A stretch of DNA of 64,000 nt. It comes from Donghicola sp041224595 (GTDB taxonomy: Bacteria > Pseudomonadota > Alphaproteobacteria > Rhodobacterales > Rhodobacteraceae). Made by a program: the position numbers and the translations under genes. Every line of letters begins with the position of its first letter. Position 1 is the first letter of the stretch. The stretch is taken from positions 1-64,000 of the forward strand of contig NZ_JBGFGN010000132.1 in assembly GCF_041224595.1 (NCBI RefSeq), read 5' to 3'. Shown in pieces: positions 33,270-41,480 of the stretch. The notes under the pieces were generated by a model. The model was given only the letters and a program-made list of their open reading frames with translations, did no database searches and was not told the origin of the DNA.

Positions 33270-33603
33270 TGTTACGTCCCTCATCATCCTGTGCGGCCGT
33301 CGCCGCGTGTTGATCTTGGATTTCTGTTACCGAGCGGAGCATTGTCTTCACGCCCGCGATGAAACCCAACAATGTAAATACCGCCATGAACACCGGTTTG
33401 GTCCCTAAAATGGCATCCAAACCGTATCCCATGCCGAAGCCGATCAATAAACCGGCAACCAGTTCCGTCACCATCCGCCAAGCAACCTGCGCTTGGGAAT
33501 AATGTTCGTCGGCCCGGGGCTCGGGCTCGGCATGAGCCTTTTTCGCTTCCGAGATCCGCGCCTCGAGCCGCTCAAGACGCTCTTTTTCGGCTGGATCAAT
33601 CAT
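33259..33603 (-). CDS. atpI: ATP synthase protein I (AtpI/AtpZ)
   Basis: A 114-residue protein with a charged N-terminal helix and two membrane segments (about 44-65 and 73-93, GFGMGYGLDAILG between them). AtpI helps assemble the c-ring or transports Mg. It is the first gene of the F0 operon and overlaps atpB at its end. Confidence 0.9.
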   Translation of the reverse strand: MIDPAEKERLERLEARISEAKKAHAEPEPRADEHYSQAQVAWRMVTELVAGLLIGFGMGYGLDAILGTKPVFMAVFTLLGFIAGVKTMLRSVTEIQDQHAATAAQDDEGRNSGG

Positions 33604-33640
33604 CTACGCACCCCTTGGGCTGTTGGAGGTTGGATAGGTG

Positions 33641-33654
33641 TCACAGCGCTGTGA
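33641..33654. promoter_or_regulatory. Perfect 14-base palindrome upstream of atpI
   Basis: TCACAGCGCTGTGA lies 38 bases before the atpI ATG, within the 206-base gap between atpI and the divergent ArsR gene. It is a plausible operator for the F0 operon; no regulator is assigned. The rest of the gap shows no gene. Confidence 0.4.
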
Positions 33655-33763
33655 GTCAAGCGACAGAATGTCCACCGTAAGTCATTGATTTTTATGACAT
33701 CGGTTTCCGTTTGCGCCACCACGCCGCAGGCAAAACCGGCACGAAAGGCCCATTTGCTATATT

Positions 33764-33777
33764 CAACCATTTGGTTG
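33764..33777. promoter_or_regulatory. ArsR-type autoregulatory operator
   Basis: CAACCA-TT-TGGTTG is a perfect inverted repeat 33 bases before the ArsR-family start codon. CAACCA half-sites upstream of ArsR genes of this kind suggest autoregulation. Confidence 0.55.
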
Positions 33778-33809
33778 ACGTTCCCAAATTCCTGCCCCAT
33801 GCCCTGATT

Positions 33810-34160
33810 ATGGACCAGCAGCTCGACCTTGTTTTTGCGGCGCTCGCCGATCGCACCCGACGCACCATCCTGTCGATGCTGCTCGAGGATGATATGGCTG
33901 TCACCGATGTGGCAGAGCCGTTCGATATGTCATTGGCTGCGATCTCCAAGCATCTGACCATTCTCGCCAACGCGGGCCTGATCTCTCAGGAAAAGCGCGG
34001 ACGGGTGAAGTGGTGCAAGCTAGAGCCGAATGCCCTGCGGGATGCCAGTATCTGGATGCAGGGCTTCGGGCAGTTCGAAGCCGTCAATCTGGACGCCTTC
34101 GAACGGTTTCTCGAGGTTGAACTCAGCGCCAGCCCTGAGCCTGATCCTTCAGATACTTGA
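33810..34160 (+). CDS. ArsR family transcriptional regulator
   Basis: A 116-residue winged-helix regulator. MDQQLDLVFAALADRTRRTI, then MSLAAISKHLTILANAGLI and KRGRVKWCKLEP match ArsR proteins of the subgroup often paired with SRPBCC (AHSA1) proteins. Only one Cys is visible, so it is unlikely to be a classical metal sensor. No SRPBCC partner is adjacent. Its 3' end overlaps the convergent LysR gene by 38 bases. Confidence 0.88.
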   Translation: MDQQLDLVFAALADRTRRTILSMLLEDDMAVTDVAEPFDMSLAAISKHLTILANAGLISQEKRGRVKWCKLEPNALRDASIWMQGFGQFEAVNLDAFERFLEVELSASPEPDPSDT

Positions 34161-35004
34161 GGAAGGTCTGAACCTTGGGCGTGCGATGCAGGTCCACGTG
34201 GGTCACGATCCAGATATTCGAGGCCCAAGTGTCATCGGGTTCGCAAATCTGCACCAGATCTTTGTGCTGCTGCCATTCCCAGTAGGCCATGAAGCCGATT
34301 CCAGCACCGTCCAGAATGGCCTGCTCGATGGCGCGGGAATCTTCGGACCGGAAGGTCACGTTCTCACGCGGGATGTTGTCCTTCATCCAAATATAAAAGG
34401 GCGCGCGGCTGTCGACATTATCCTGCCCGACAAAGCGGTGGTTCTTGTAGTCCGTCGGGCTCTCGGGCTTGCCGTGCTTCTCGACATAGTCTTTGGACGC
34501 GAACAGGGCGACCTGCTGACGAAAGAACGGCTGAACCACGTTATCCGGCTGATCAGGCGCATTGCCCGCACGGATCGCCACGTGCGCCTCGCCATACTCC
34601 AGACGGAACAGACGCTCCCCGGTCAAGAAGCGAACACAGACATCCGGATGCTCTTCCTGAAAGCCCTTGAGTACCGGCACGATCAGCGGCGACAACTGCA
34701 CCAGCGATGTGACGACCAACTCGCCACCCACACCGGCGCCCTGCCCTTTGATCCGGCCCGCCAACTGGCTGAACTGGTCGTCGGTGGCTTGCGCCACGCG
34801 GAACAGGTCATGGCCCGCTTCGGTCGGCGTGTAACCACGGGCATGGCGTTGGAACAGTTTGACCCCGAGCCGCTGCTCAAGAGCATCGATGTGACGGATC
34901 ACTGTGGCATGGTGCACGCCCAAAATGTCGGCAGCGCCACTGACAGTCCCCATTCGCGCCACCTGATAGGCGGTACGCACCTCGTCCCAATTATCCATAC
35001 CCAT
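34123..35004 (-). CDS. LysR family transcriptional regulator
   Basis: A 293-residue regulator: the N-terminal helix-turn-helix (AYQVARMGTVSGAADILG, ALEQRLGVKLFQRHARG) and a periplasmic-binding-protein-like effector domain from about 90. It diverges from the azoreductase gene across 150 bases, so it probably regulates it. Only about 10 aligned residues past the wHTH are typical; the ligand is unknown. Confidence 0.9.
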   Translation of the reverse strand: MGMDNWDEVRTAYQVARMGTVSGAADILGVHHATVIRHIDALEQRLGVKLFQRHARGYTPTEAGHDLFRVAQATDDQFSQLAGRIKGQGAGVGGELVVTSLVQLSPLIVPVLKGFQEEHPDVCVRFLTGERLFRLEYGEAHVAIRAGNAPDQPDNVVQPFFRQQVALFASKDYVEKHGKPESPTDYKNHRFVGQDNVDSRAPFYIWMKDNIPRENVTFRSEDSRAIEQAILDGAGIGFMAYWEWQQHKDLVQICEPDDTWASNIWIVTHVDLHRTPKVQTFLKYLKDQAQGWR

Positions 35005-35154
35005 CAGACCAATTAGACCCCCGAAACATTATCATTGTGCAAAGACACACATTTACTACCGCATTTCTCGTGATTGCGTTCGAAAAAGCAAGAGCCATGT
35101 TATCGGGGAGACATAAAAACCACCCTCCTCCCTCGAACAAAGTGGATTTTACAA

Positions 35155-35736
35155 ATGACTAAGACCGTACTTCGTATTGATAGCTCCGTCCGCAAAGAAG
35201 GTTCGATCTCTCGTGATCTGACCAGCCGTATTCTAGAGCGCCTGTCGCCCGAGCAGGTCATCACCCGCGATCTGACCGAAGAATTGCCCCTGATCGATGG
35301 CGAATGGGTTGGCGCGAACTTCACCCCTGCGGACCAGCGCACTGACGCGCAAAAAGATGTGCTGTCTCTCTCTGACACCATGATCGCCGAACTGAACGAA
35401 GCCGACACTATCGTGATTGGCCTGCCCATTTATAACTTTAGCGTTCCCGCGCGCCTGAAAGCATGGGTCGACCAAGTGGCCCGCGCTGGCGTGACCTTCC
35501 GCTACACCGAAGCTGGCCCCCAAGGCCTGCTGGAAGGCAAGCGCGCGATCCTCGCCGTGGCATCTGGCGGCACTCCTGTCGGATCCGAAATCGATTTCGC
35601 GACCACCTACATGAAGCAAGTGCTTGGCTTCATTGGCATTACCGACGTCACCATTGTGGCCGCCGACCAACTGGCTGTCGACGCCGACGGTTCTGTAAAA
35701 AATGCGTACAACGCCGTGGAACAAATCGCCGCCTAA
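35155..35736 (+). CDS. azoR: FMN-dependent NADH-azoreductase
   Basis: A 193-residue flavodoxin-fold oxidoreductase. RIDSSVRKEGSISRDL is the phosphate-binding N-terminal loop, GLPIYNFSVPARLKAWVD and RAGVTFRYTEAGPQGL are the AcpD/AzoR signatures, and VASGGTPVG follows. Such enzymes reduce quinones and azo compounds with NADH. ATG 35155 is chosen. The divergent LysR gene is the likely regulator. Confidence 0.92.
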   Translation: MTKTVLRIDSSVRKEGSISRDLTSRILERLSPEQVITRDLTEELPLIDGEWVGANFTPADQRTDAQKDVLSLSDTMIAELNEADTIVIGLPIYNFSVPARLKAWVDQVARAGVTFRYTEAGPQGLLEGKRAILAVASGGTPVGSEIDFATTYMKQVLGFIGITDVTIVAADQLAVDADGSVKNAYNAVEQIAA

Positions 35737-35790
35737 GGTCGTTACCTCTTCAACAGGCCGCTTTCCTCCCTCATTCCGGTGGCCAATCCA

Positions 35791-35828
35791 AAGGCGCGTC
35801 CCATTCCTCCCCGGGGCGCGCCTTTTCT
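35791..35828 (+). terminator. Terminator downstream of azoR
   Basis: AAGGCGCG (35791-35798) pairs with CGCGCCTT (35817-35824) and TTTTCTT follows. The remaining gap up to ffh holds two short inverted repeats (35870-35891, and GCGCCC...GGGCGC near 35934-35949) but no gene I can support. Confidence 0.7.
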
Positions 35829-36012
35829 TGACTCTGGTGCCTGTATCATGCATACGCGCGCAGAATCCTCCGGAAGTTTTGATGCTTCCGGTCCCATGGC
35901 TATTGCCGGGATCGCCCTCCATCAGCGCGTTGCGCCCATGGGGGCGCTTGGCGTATGTCGCTTCACCGCCTATCTAGGGCGCATTGTTTAACGGTCTTGG
36001 AAAGGGCTTGGC

Positions 36013-37536
36013 ATGTTCGAAAATCTATCTGAACGCCTTGGCGGTGTCTTTGACCGGCTGACCAAAGCAGGTGCGCTGTCCGAGGACGACGTTAAAACGG
36101 CTCTGCGCGAAGTGCGCACCGCTCTGCTGGAGGCCGACGTCTCTCTGCCCGTCGCACGCGACTTTATTAAAGCTGTCCAGAAAAAAGCGACCGGCGCGTC
36201 GGTGACCAAATCGGTCACCCCCGGTCAGCAGGTTGTCAAAATCGTCCACGACGAACTCGTGGCGTTCCTCGCTGGCGAAGGCGAGCCCGGCAAGCTGAAG
36301 GTCGACAACCCGCCCGCCCCGATCCTGATGGTCGGTCTGCAGGGTTCCGGTAAAACCACCACCACCGCGAAACTGGCGAAACGTCTGAAAGAGCGCGAAG
36401 GCAAGCGCGTGCTGATGGCCTCGCTCGACGTGAACCGTCCTGCGGCGATGGAACAGCTGGCCATTCTGGGTCAGCAGATCGGCGTCGACACCCTGCCCAT
36501 CGTCAAGGGCGAAGACCCCGTCACCATCGCCAAGCGCGCCAAGACCCAAGCGGGCCTCGGTGGCTATGACGTTTACCTGCTCGATACCGCGGGCCGTCTG
36601 CACATCGATCAGGAACTGATCGCACAGGCCGCCGCTGTTCGCGACGTTGCCAACCCGCGCGAAACCCTGCTGGTCGTTGACGGTCTGACCGGTCAGGACG
36701 CCGTGAATGTGGCGACCGAGTTTGACGACAAAATCGGCGTGACCGGCGTGGTCCTGACCCGTATGGACGGTGACGGTCGCGGCGGTGCGGCTCTGTCCAT
36801 GCGCGCTGTCACCGGCAAGCCGATCAAGTTCGTCGGCCTCGGCGAAAAGACCGACGCTCTGGAAGAATTCCACCCCGAACGTGTGGCTGGCCGTATCCTC
36901 GGCATGGGTGACATCGTCTCGCTGGTCGAAAAGGCGCAGCAAACGCTCGAGGCTGAACAAGCCGAGCGCATGATGAAGCGCATGATGAAGGGTCAGTTCA
37001 ACATGAACGACCTGAAGAGTCAGCTTGAGCAGATGCAGAAAATGGGCGGCATGCAGGGCATGATGTCCATGATGCCCGGCATGGGCAAAATGGCCAAGCA
37101 GGTGCAGGAATCTGGCATGGATGACAGCATCATCAAGCGTCAGGTCGCTCTGATCAACTCGATGACCAAGCAGGAACGCGCCAACCCCGGCCTGCTGCAA
37201 GCCAGCCGCAAGAAGCGTATTGCCAAAGGCGCGGGCCTTGAGGTCTCGGAACTGAACAAACTGCTGAAAATGCACCGCCAGATGGCCGACGTGATGAAAA
37301 AGATCAGCCAGAAGGGCGGCAAAGGCATGCTCAAGCAGGCTGTCTCGGCCATGCGCGGCAAAGCTCTGCCCGGCATGGACGGCAACTTTGACCCCGCATC
37401 AATCGATCCCAGCAAGATGGACCCCAAAGAGCTTGAGGCCACCGCGCGCAAGCTCGGCATGGGCGGTCTTGGCGGCATGGGCGGCGGCATGCCCGGTATG
37501 GGCGGCCTTCCCAACATGTTCGGCAAAAAGAAATGA
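36013..37536 (+). CDS. ffh: Signal recognition particle protein Ffh
   Basis: The 507-residue SRP54 GTPase targets nascent membrane proteins with 4.5S RNA and FtsY. Residues 1-85 are the N domain, the G domain has GLQGSGKTT (108-116), DTAGR and TRMDGDGRGGAAL, and the Met-rich M domain runs from about 320 to the end (MQKMGGMQGMMSMMPGMGKM). The C-terminal Gly/Met-rich tail (GGLGGMGGGMPGMGG) is long. It starts the ffh-GNAT-GNAT-chorismate mutase-rpsP run. Confidence 0.98.
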   Translation: MFENLSERLGGVFDRLTKAGALSEDDVKTALREVRTALLEADVSLPVARDFIKAVQKKATGASVTKSVTPGQQVVKIVHDELVAFLAGEGEPGKLKVDNPPAPILMVGLQGSGKTTTTAKLAKRLKEREGKRVLMASLDVNRPAAMEQLAILGQQIGVDTLPIVKGEDPVTIAKRAKTQAGLGGYDVYLLDTAGRLHIDQELIAQAAAVRDVANPRETLLVVDGLTGQDAVNVATEFDDKIGVTGVVLTRMDGDGRGGAALSMRAVTGKPIKFVGLGEKTDALEEFHPERVAGRILGMGDIVSLVEKAQQTLEAEQAERMMKRMMKGQFNMNDLKSQLEQMQKMGGMQGMMSMMPGMGKMAKQVQESGMDDSIIKRQVALINSMTKQERANPGLLQASRKKRIAKGAGLEVSELNKLLKMHRQMADVMKKISQKGGKGMLKQAVSAMRGKALPGMDGNFDPASIDPSKMDPKELEATARKLGMGGLGGMGGGMPGMGGLPNMFGKKK

Positions 37537-38075
37537 TCAACGTTCCCGTTATCAACACCGAACGCTTTACGATGCGGCCCTTCACGATCGCGGACTTCAA
37601 AACCTTTGCGAAGTTCTACGCATCGGACCGGTCAATCTATTCGGGCGGCATCGCCGGGGAAGAGTCCTCGTGGCGTATGCTTGCCTGCGAGATCGGACAT
37701 TGGCAACTGCGCGGCTATGGCCGCTGGGCCGTCGAGGACAAGGCAACCGGCAAGCTGGCAGGCAACGTCGGCCTGTGGTGCCCCAATGGCTGGCCCGAGC
37801 CTGAAATCGGCTACGATATCTACGACGGTTTCGTCGGGCGTGGCTATGCGACCGAGGCCGCTTTGGAAGCGCGCCGCTATGCCTATGACAAGCTTGGATG
37901 GCCCACCGTCATCAGCTTGATCAAGCCGCAGAACGAACCCTCCAAAAAAGTGGCCCAGCGCATCGGCGCCCGCTTCGAAAAGGTGTTCACGCACGAACGT
38001 TTCGGCGAGACCGAAATCTGGCGCCACGTGCCTGCAGCAGACCTGCAGCAAGGCGGGATGGACATCTACGCATGA
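37533..38075 (+). CDS. GNAT family acetyltransferase (RimJ/RimL-like), copy 1
   Basis: A 180-residue GNAT of the Acetyltransf_3 type: INTERFTMRPFTIADF at the start, IGYDIYDGFVGRGYATEAA as the acetyl-CoA loop and NEPSKKVAQRIGARFEK near the end. RimJ-like enzymes acetylate protein N-termini, including ribosomal proteins, which would fit an operon rich in translation genes, but the substrate is unknown. It overlaps ffh and copy 2 by four bases each. Confidence 0.9.
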   Translation: MINVPVINTERFTMRPFTIADFKTFAKFYASDRSIYSGGIAGEESSWRMLACEIGHWQLRGYGRWAVEDKATGKLAGNVGLWCPNGWPEPEIGYDIYDGFVGRGYATEAALEARRYAYDKLGWPTVISLIKPQNEPSKKVAQRIGARFEKVFTHERFGETEIWRHVPAADLQQGGMDIYA

Positions 38076-38689
38076 CCGTGACCGCCCCCCATATCTCTAT
38101 TCCCGAGCTGCGCACCAAGCGGCTCGTTCTGCGCGGCCCCGCGCCCGAGGACTACCCTGATTTCAAGGCGACGTTCTCGAGCTACCGCTCGCGTTTCATG
38201 GGGGGACCGCTGAACCAGTACGAGGCATGGATGCTCTATGCTGCGGAAATCGGGCACTGGGAAATTCGCGGCTACGGCATGTGGATGATCCACGACGCCG
38301 AAACCGACGAAACCTATGGCATGGCTGGCGGCTGGAAGCCCGCAGGCTGGCCCGAAGCTGAAATCGCGTGGATCATCTGGCCCCGAGTCGCTGGCCGCGG
38401 CATCGCGCTAGAGGCCGCCGATTGCGTGCGCCGCTACTTCTACAACGAGCGTGGCTGGGAAACCGCCGTCAGCTATCTGGACCCGAAAAACCTCGACTCG
38501 ATCCGCCTTGCCGAACGGCTTGGCTGTACCAAGGATCACGAGGCCCCTTCGGTCGATGGCAACGATGTCGTGTACCGCCACCCCACCCCTGCGCAGTGCC
38601 GCTCCAGCCAGATTGCGGACGCGATCGCGCAGGAAATCGGTTTCTACCAAAATCCCAATTTCAAACCGGAAGGATGGGCCCTTGACTGA
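38072..38689 (+). CDS. GNAT family acetyltransferase (RimJ/RimL-like), copy 2
   Basis: A 205-residue paralogue of the preceding gene with the same layout: LRTKRLVLRGPAPEDYPDF, AWIIWPRVAGRGIALEAAD, LDPKNLDSIRLAERLGC. It has a longer C-terminal tail. ATG 38072 overlaps copy 1 as ATGA and its end overlaps the TTG start of the chorismate mutase gene by eight bases. Confidence 0.88.
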   Translation: MTVTAPHISIPELRTKRLVLRGPAPEDYPDFKATFSSYRSRFMGGPLNQYEAWMLYAAEIGHWEIRGYGMWMIHDAETDETYGMAGGWKPAGWPEAEIAWIIWPRVAGRGIALEAADCVRRYFYNERGWETAVSYLDPKNLDSIRLAERLGCTKDHEAPSVDGNDVVYRHPTPAQCRSSQIADAIAQEIGFYQNPNFKPEGWALD

Positions 38690-38984
38690 CACCGTGACGC
38701 GCGCTGCCGAAATCCTCAAAGGTCACCGCGAAAGCATCGACCGTCTGGATGCCATCCTCGTCTATACCTTGGGCGAACGGTTCAAGCACACGCAGGCCGT
38801 TGGCCGCCTCAAGGCGGAACACGACCTGCCCCCCTCGGATCCCGCGCGCGAAGCAAAGCAGATCGCGCGGCTCGAAGAATTGGCGATTCAGGCCGATCTG
38901 GACCCTGAATTCGCCAAGAAATTCCTGAATTTCGTCATTCAGGAAGTGATCAAGCATCACGAAGCCAAACAGAAGGACGCCTGA
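38682..38984 (+). CDS. Chorismate mutase (AroQ type)
   Basis: A 100-residue all-helical protein: RESIDRLDAILVYTLGERF, AVGRLKAEHDLPPSDPAREA, IARLEELAIQADLDPEF and FLNFVIQEVIKHHE match the CM_2 family, which converts chorismate to prephenate for Phe and Tyr. The start is TTG 38682 with AAGGA eight bases upstream; GTG 38694 is an alternative. It lies before rpsP, as in other Rhodobacteraceae. Confidence 0.92.
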   Translation: MTDTVTRAAEILKGHRESIDRLDAILVYTLGERFKHTQAVGRLKAEHDLPPSDPAREAKQIARLEELAIQADLDPEFAKKFLNFVIQEVIKHHEAKQKDA

Positions 38985-39037
38985 GCGCGGCCCACTCTGA
39001 AAACCAACCAGAAATACCCTCTAAGGAGACACTTCCA

Positions 39038-39394
39038 ATGGCAATGAAAATTCGTCTGGCCCGCGGCGGCAGCAAAAAACGTCCCCACTACGCAGTTGTT
39101 GCAGCTGACTCGCGCATGGCTCGCGACGGCCGCTTCATCGAGAAGCTGGGCACCTACAACCCCCTTCTGGCAAAAGACGACGAGCGTCGCGTATCGCTGG
39201 ACATGGAGCGCGTTCAGTACTGGCTGAGCCAGGGCGCACAGCCCACCGACCGTGTTTCGCGCTTCCTCGAAGCCGCTGGCGTTGCCCCCAAGAAAGAGCG
39301 CGCCAACATGAAGAAAGCCGTTCCCGGCAAGAAAGCGCAGGAGCGCGCTGAAGAGAAAGCTGCAAAAGCGGCTGAAGCAGCAGCCGAAGAGTAA
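39038..39394 (+). CDS. rpsP: 30S ribosomal protein S16
   Basis: A 118-residue protein starting MAMKIRLARGGSKKRPHYAVVAADSR in S16 style, shown here in two parts: MKIRLARGGSKKRP and YAVVAADSRMARDGRFI. The core ends near residue 85 and an Ala/Lys/Glu-rich tail follows. A strong AAGGAGAC ribosome-binding site precedes the ATG. It heads the rpsP-rimM-trmD-rplS run, here with bluB and a small gene inserted. Confidence 0.97.
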   Translation: MAMKIRLARGGSKKRPHYAVVAADSRMARDGRFIEKLGTYNPLLAKDDERRVSLDMERVQYWLSQGAQPTDRVSRFLEAAGVAPKKERANMKKAVPGKKAQERAEEKAAKAAEAAAEE

Positions 39395-39405
39395 TCGGCT
39401 CTGTG

Positions 39406-40035
39406 ATGACCGGATTTTCGGACACCTTTCGGGACGAGCTGGACCAGCTCATGCGGTGGCGGCGCGATGTGCGCCACTTCCGCACCGATCCGGTGTCCGA
39501 GGATCTGCTGGCGGATCTGTTTGGCACCTTTGCTCTGGCACCCTCTGTGGGGCTGTCAGAGCCTTGGCGTCTGGTCCGCGTGACCAGCGCCGCGGCCCGT
39601 ACCGCGGCGCTGTCCAATTTCCGTACTGCCAACAGTCAGGCGCTGGACGGGTATTCGGGCGACGACGCCAAAACCTATGCCACGCTCAAGCTGTCCGGCA
39701 TGCAAGAGGCCCCTGTCCATCTGGCCGTCTTCTGCGACGACAGCACCACCAAGGGCAAAGGCCTTGGCGCGGGCACCATGCCCGAAATGCGCCGGTATTC
39801 CTGCGTTTCCGCGATCATGCAGTTCTGGCTTGCCGCACGCGCCCACGGGCTTGGTGTCGGCTGGGTCTCGATCCTTGATCCCGAAATGCTCTGCCGCGAT
39901 CTGGATGTGCCCACCGATTGGGCCTTGGTCGCGTATCTCTGCATCGGCTACCCGACAGAGGACAACATCACCCCCGAGCTAGAGCGCAAAGGCTGGGAAG
40001 CCCGCGCCGCTGCCCTGCCGCTCGAAACCCGCTAA
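39406..40035 (+). CDS. bluB: 5,6-dimethylbenzimidazole synthase
   Basis: A 209-residue nitroreductase-fold enzyme that breaks down FMN to form dimethylbenzimidazole, the lower ligand of cobalamin. MRWRRDVRHFRTDPV, LAPSVGLSEPWRLVRV and RRYSCVSAIMQFWLAARAHG match BluB. ATG 39406 follows an immediately adjacent GTG (39403). It complements cobC and cobD at 20.8-22.6 kb, and sits unusually between rpsP and rimM. Confidence 0.92.
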   Translation: MTGFSDTFRDELDQLMRWRRDVRHFRTDPVSEDLLADLFGTFALAPSVGLSEPWRLVRVTSAAARTAALSNFRTANSQALDGYSGDDAKTYATLKLSGMQEAPVHLAVFCDDSTTKGKGLGAGTMPEMRRYSCVSAIMQFWLAARAHGLGVGWVSILDPEMLCRDLDVPTDWALVAYLCIGYPTEDNITPELERKGWEARAAALPLETR

Positions 40036-40048
40036 ACCGGAGAGACCC

Positions 40049-40192
40049 ATGTTCGGCCTCATTCGCCTGCCATTCCTGTTGGCCGTCGCCTTTGTGGCGG
40101 GCATGATGTACGAACGCTCGGAAAAGGGTAAACTCTGCGACGAAATCGGCGGGACCACCCGCAACGGACTATGCATCATGAGGACGGAATGA
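40049..40192 (+). CDS. 47-residue membrane or secreted small protein
   Basis: A small ORF: a hydrophobic N-terminal helix (FGLIRLPFLLAVAFVAGMM, about 2-20), then a polar part with two Cys (KLCDEIG and GLCIM). GGAGAG precedes the ATG by six bases, and its TGA overlaps the rimM ATG as ATGA, so it is well placed for translation. No family is recognised. The two Cys might form a disulphide if the tail is periplasmic. Confidence 0.7.
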   Translation: MFGLIRLPFLLAVAFVAGMMYERSEKGKLCDEIGGTTRNGLCIMRTE

Positions 40193-40695
40193 CCGAACGT
40201 GTTCGAGTAGGGACCATCGGCGGCGCATACGGCGTCAAAGGCGAGGTCCGGATCAAAAGCTTCTGCGCCATCCCAGAGGCCATTGCTGACTACGCCCCCC
40301 TCACCACCGAGGATGGCAGCCGCACCTTTGACGTGACCATCACCCGCCAGATCTCCAACGGTCTGGCCGCCCGCATGACCGGCATCGACAGCAAAGAAGA
40401 CGCGGATGCCCTGCGCGGCATGGGCCTCTATGCCCTGCGTAGCCAGCTGCCCGAAACCGATGATGACGAATACTACTACGCGGACCTGATCGGGCTCGAC
40501 GTGTTCGACACCGGCGGCAACCCCATTGGCAAGATCAAGGCCGTCCAGAACCACGGCGCCACCGATCTGCTCGAGGTCTTTGGCCCCGGTCTGAAAACCA
40601 CCGTCCTGATCCCCTTTACCAAAGAGGTCGTGCCCACCGTGGACATCGCCTCTGGCCGCGTGATCGCGGACCCGCCCGAAGGCCTGTTTGACTAA
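40189..40695 (+). CDS. rimM: Ribosome maturation factor RimM
   Basis: A 168-residue protein needed for 16S 3'-domain processing and S19 binding. VRVGTIGGAYGVKGEVRIKSF is the N-terminal RimM domain start (quoted without flanks), and YYADLIGLDVFDTGG plus TVLIPFTKEVVPTVD belong to the PRC-barrel domain. It precedes trmD, the standard order. Confidence 0.95.
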   Translation: MTERVRVGTIGGAYGVKGEVRIKSFCAIPEAIADYAPLTTEDGSRTFDVTITRQISNGLAARMTGIDSKEDADALRGMGLYALRSQLPETDDDEYYYADLIGLDVFDTGGNPIGKIKAVQNHGATDLLEVFGPGLKTTVLIPFTKEVVPTVDIASGRVIADPPEGLFD

Positions 40696-40699
40696 TCCC

Positions 40700-41473
40700 A
40701 TGACCGACGCTCCCAAACGCTCTCACGGCCGCAAGGCGATCAAACTCACCGCGCAGCCCACGGATCTGATGGCCCCCGCGCCGCTGGCCCATGTCTGGAC
40801 CGCCCGCGTGATCACCCTGATGCCCGGCACCTTTCCCGGCATCCTGGGCGAGAGCCTGACCGGCAAAGCCCTGCGAGAGGGGCGCTGGCAGCTCGAAACC
40901 ATCAACCTGCGTGATTACGGCGTGGGCAAGCACAAGAACGTGGACGACACCCCAGCAGGCGGCGGCGCTGGCATGGTCCTGCGCCCCGACGTGGTGGGCC
41001 GCGCGCTCGAGGACGCGACCGAGGGCACGCGCGGCAACTGGCCGATCCTCTACATGTCCCCCCGCGGCAAACGCATCGACCAAGAGATGGCCCGCACCCT
41101 GTCCGCCTGCGACGGCGTCACCATCCTGTGTGGCCGGTTCGAGGGCGTGGACGAACGCGTGCTGGAACACTACGGCATCCAAGAGGTCTCTCTGGGGGAC
41201 TTCGTCATGACCGGCGGCGAAATCGCGGCCCACGCGCTGCTCGACGCCACCGTCCGCCTGATCCCGGGCGTCTTGGGCAACGCCGAAAGCATCGAAGAAG
41301 AGAGCTTCTCCAACGGCCGCCTAGAGCACGGCCAATACACCCGCCCCGCCGTCTGGAAAGGCCGCGAAATCCCCGAAGTCCTGATGTCAGGCCACCACGG
41401 CAAGGTGGCCGACTGGCGCAAGGAAGAGTCCGAGCGTATTACTCGGGAGAGGCGTCCGGATTTGCTGGAGTGA
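40700..41473 (+). CDS. trmD: tRNA (guanine37-N1)-methyltransferase TrmD
   Basis: A 257-residue SPOUT methyltransferase modifying G37 next to the anticodon to prevent frameshifting. A GGGAGMVLRPDV-like loop appears as AGGGAGMVLRPDVV, followed by ILCGRFEGVDERV and SLGDFVMTGGEIAAHA, the trefoil-knot SAM site. The N-terminal extension (about 35 residues, SHGRKAIKLTAQP) is common in this family. A TTG start at 40688 with GAAGG upstream is an alternative. Confidence 0.96.
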   Translation: MTDAPKRSHGRKAIKLTAQPTDLMAPAPLAHVWTARVITLMPGTFPGILGESLTGKALREGRWQLETINLRDYGVGKHKNVDDTPAGGGAGMVLRPDVVGRALEDATEGTRGNWPILYMSPRGKRIDQEMARTLSACDGVTILCGRFEGVDERVLEHYGIQEVSLGDFVMTGGEIAAHALLDATVRLIPGVLGNAESIEEESFSNGRLEHGQYTRPAVWKGREIPEVLMSGHHGKVADWRKEESERITRERRPDLLE

Positions 41474-41480
41474 ATACTTA

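Noticed and set aside
35779..35991. 70-codon open frame between azoR and ffh
   Set aside because: It covers the azoR terminator and has no family resemblance or ribosome-binding site.
35840..36000. Possible 4.5S (SRP) RNA upstream of ffh
   Set aside because: TCCGGAAG occurs in a hairpin, but the conserved GGAAGCAGC loop of SRP RNA is absent.
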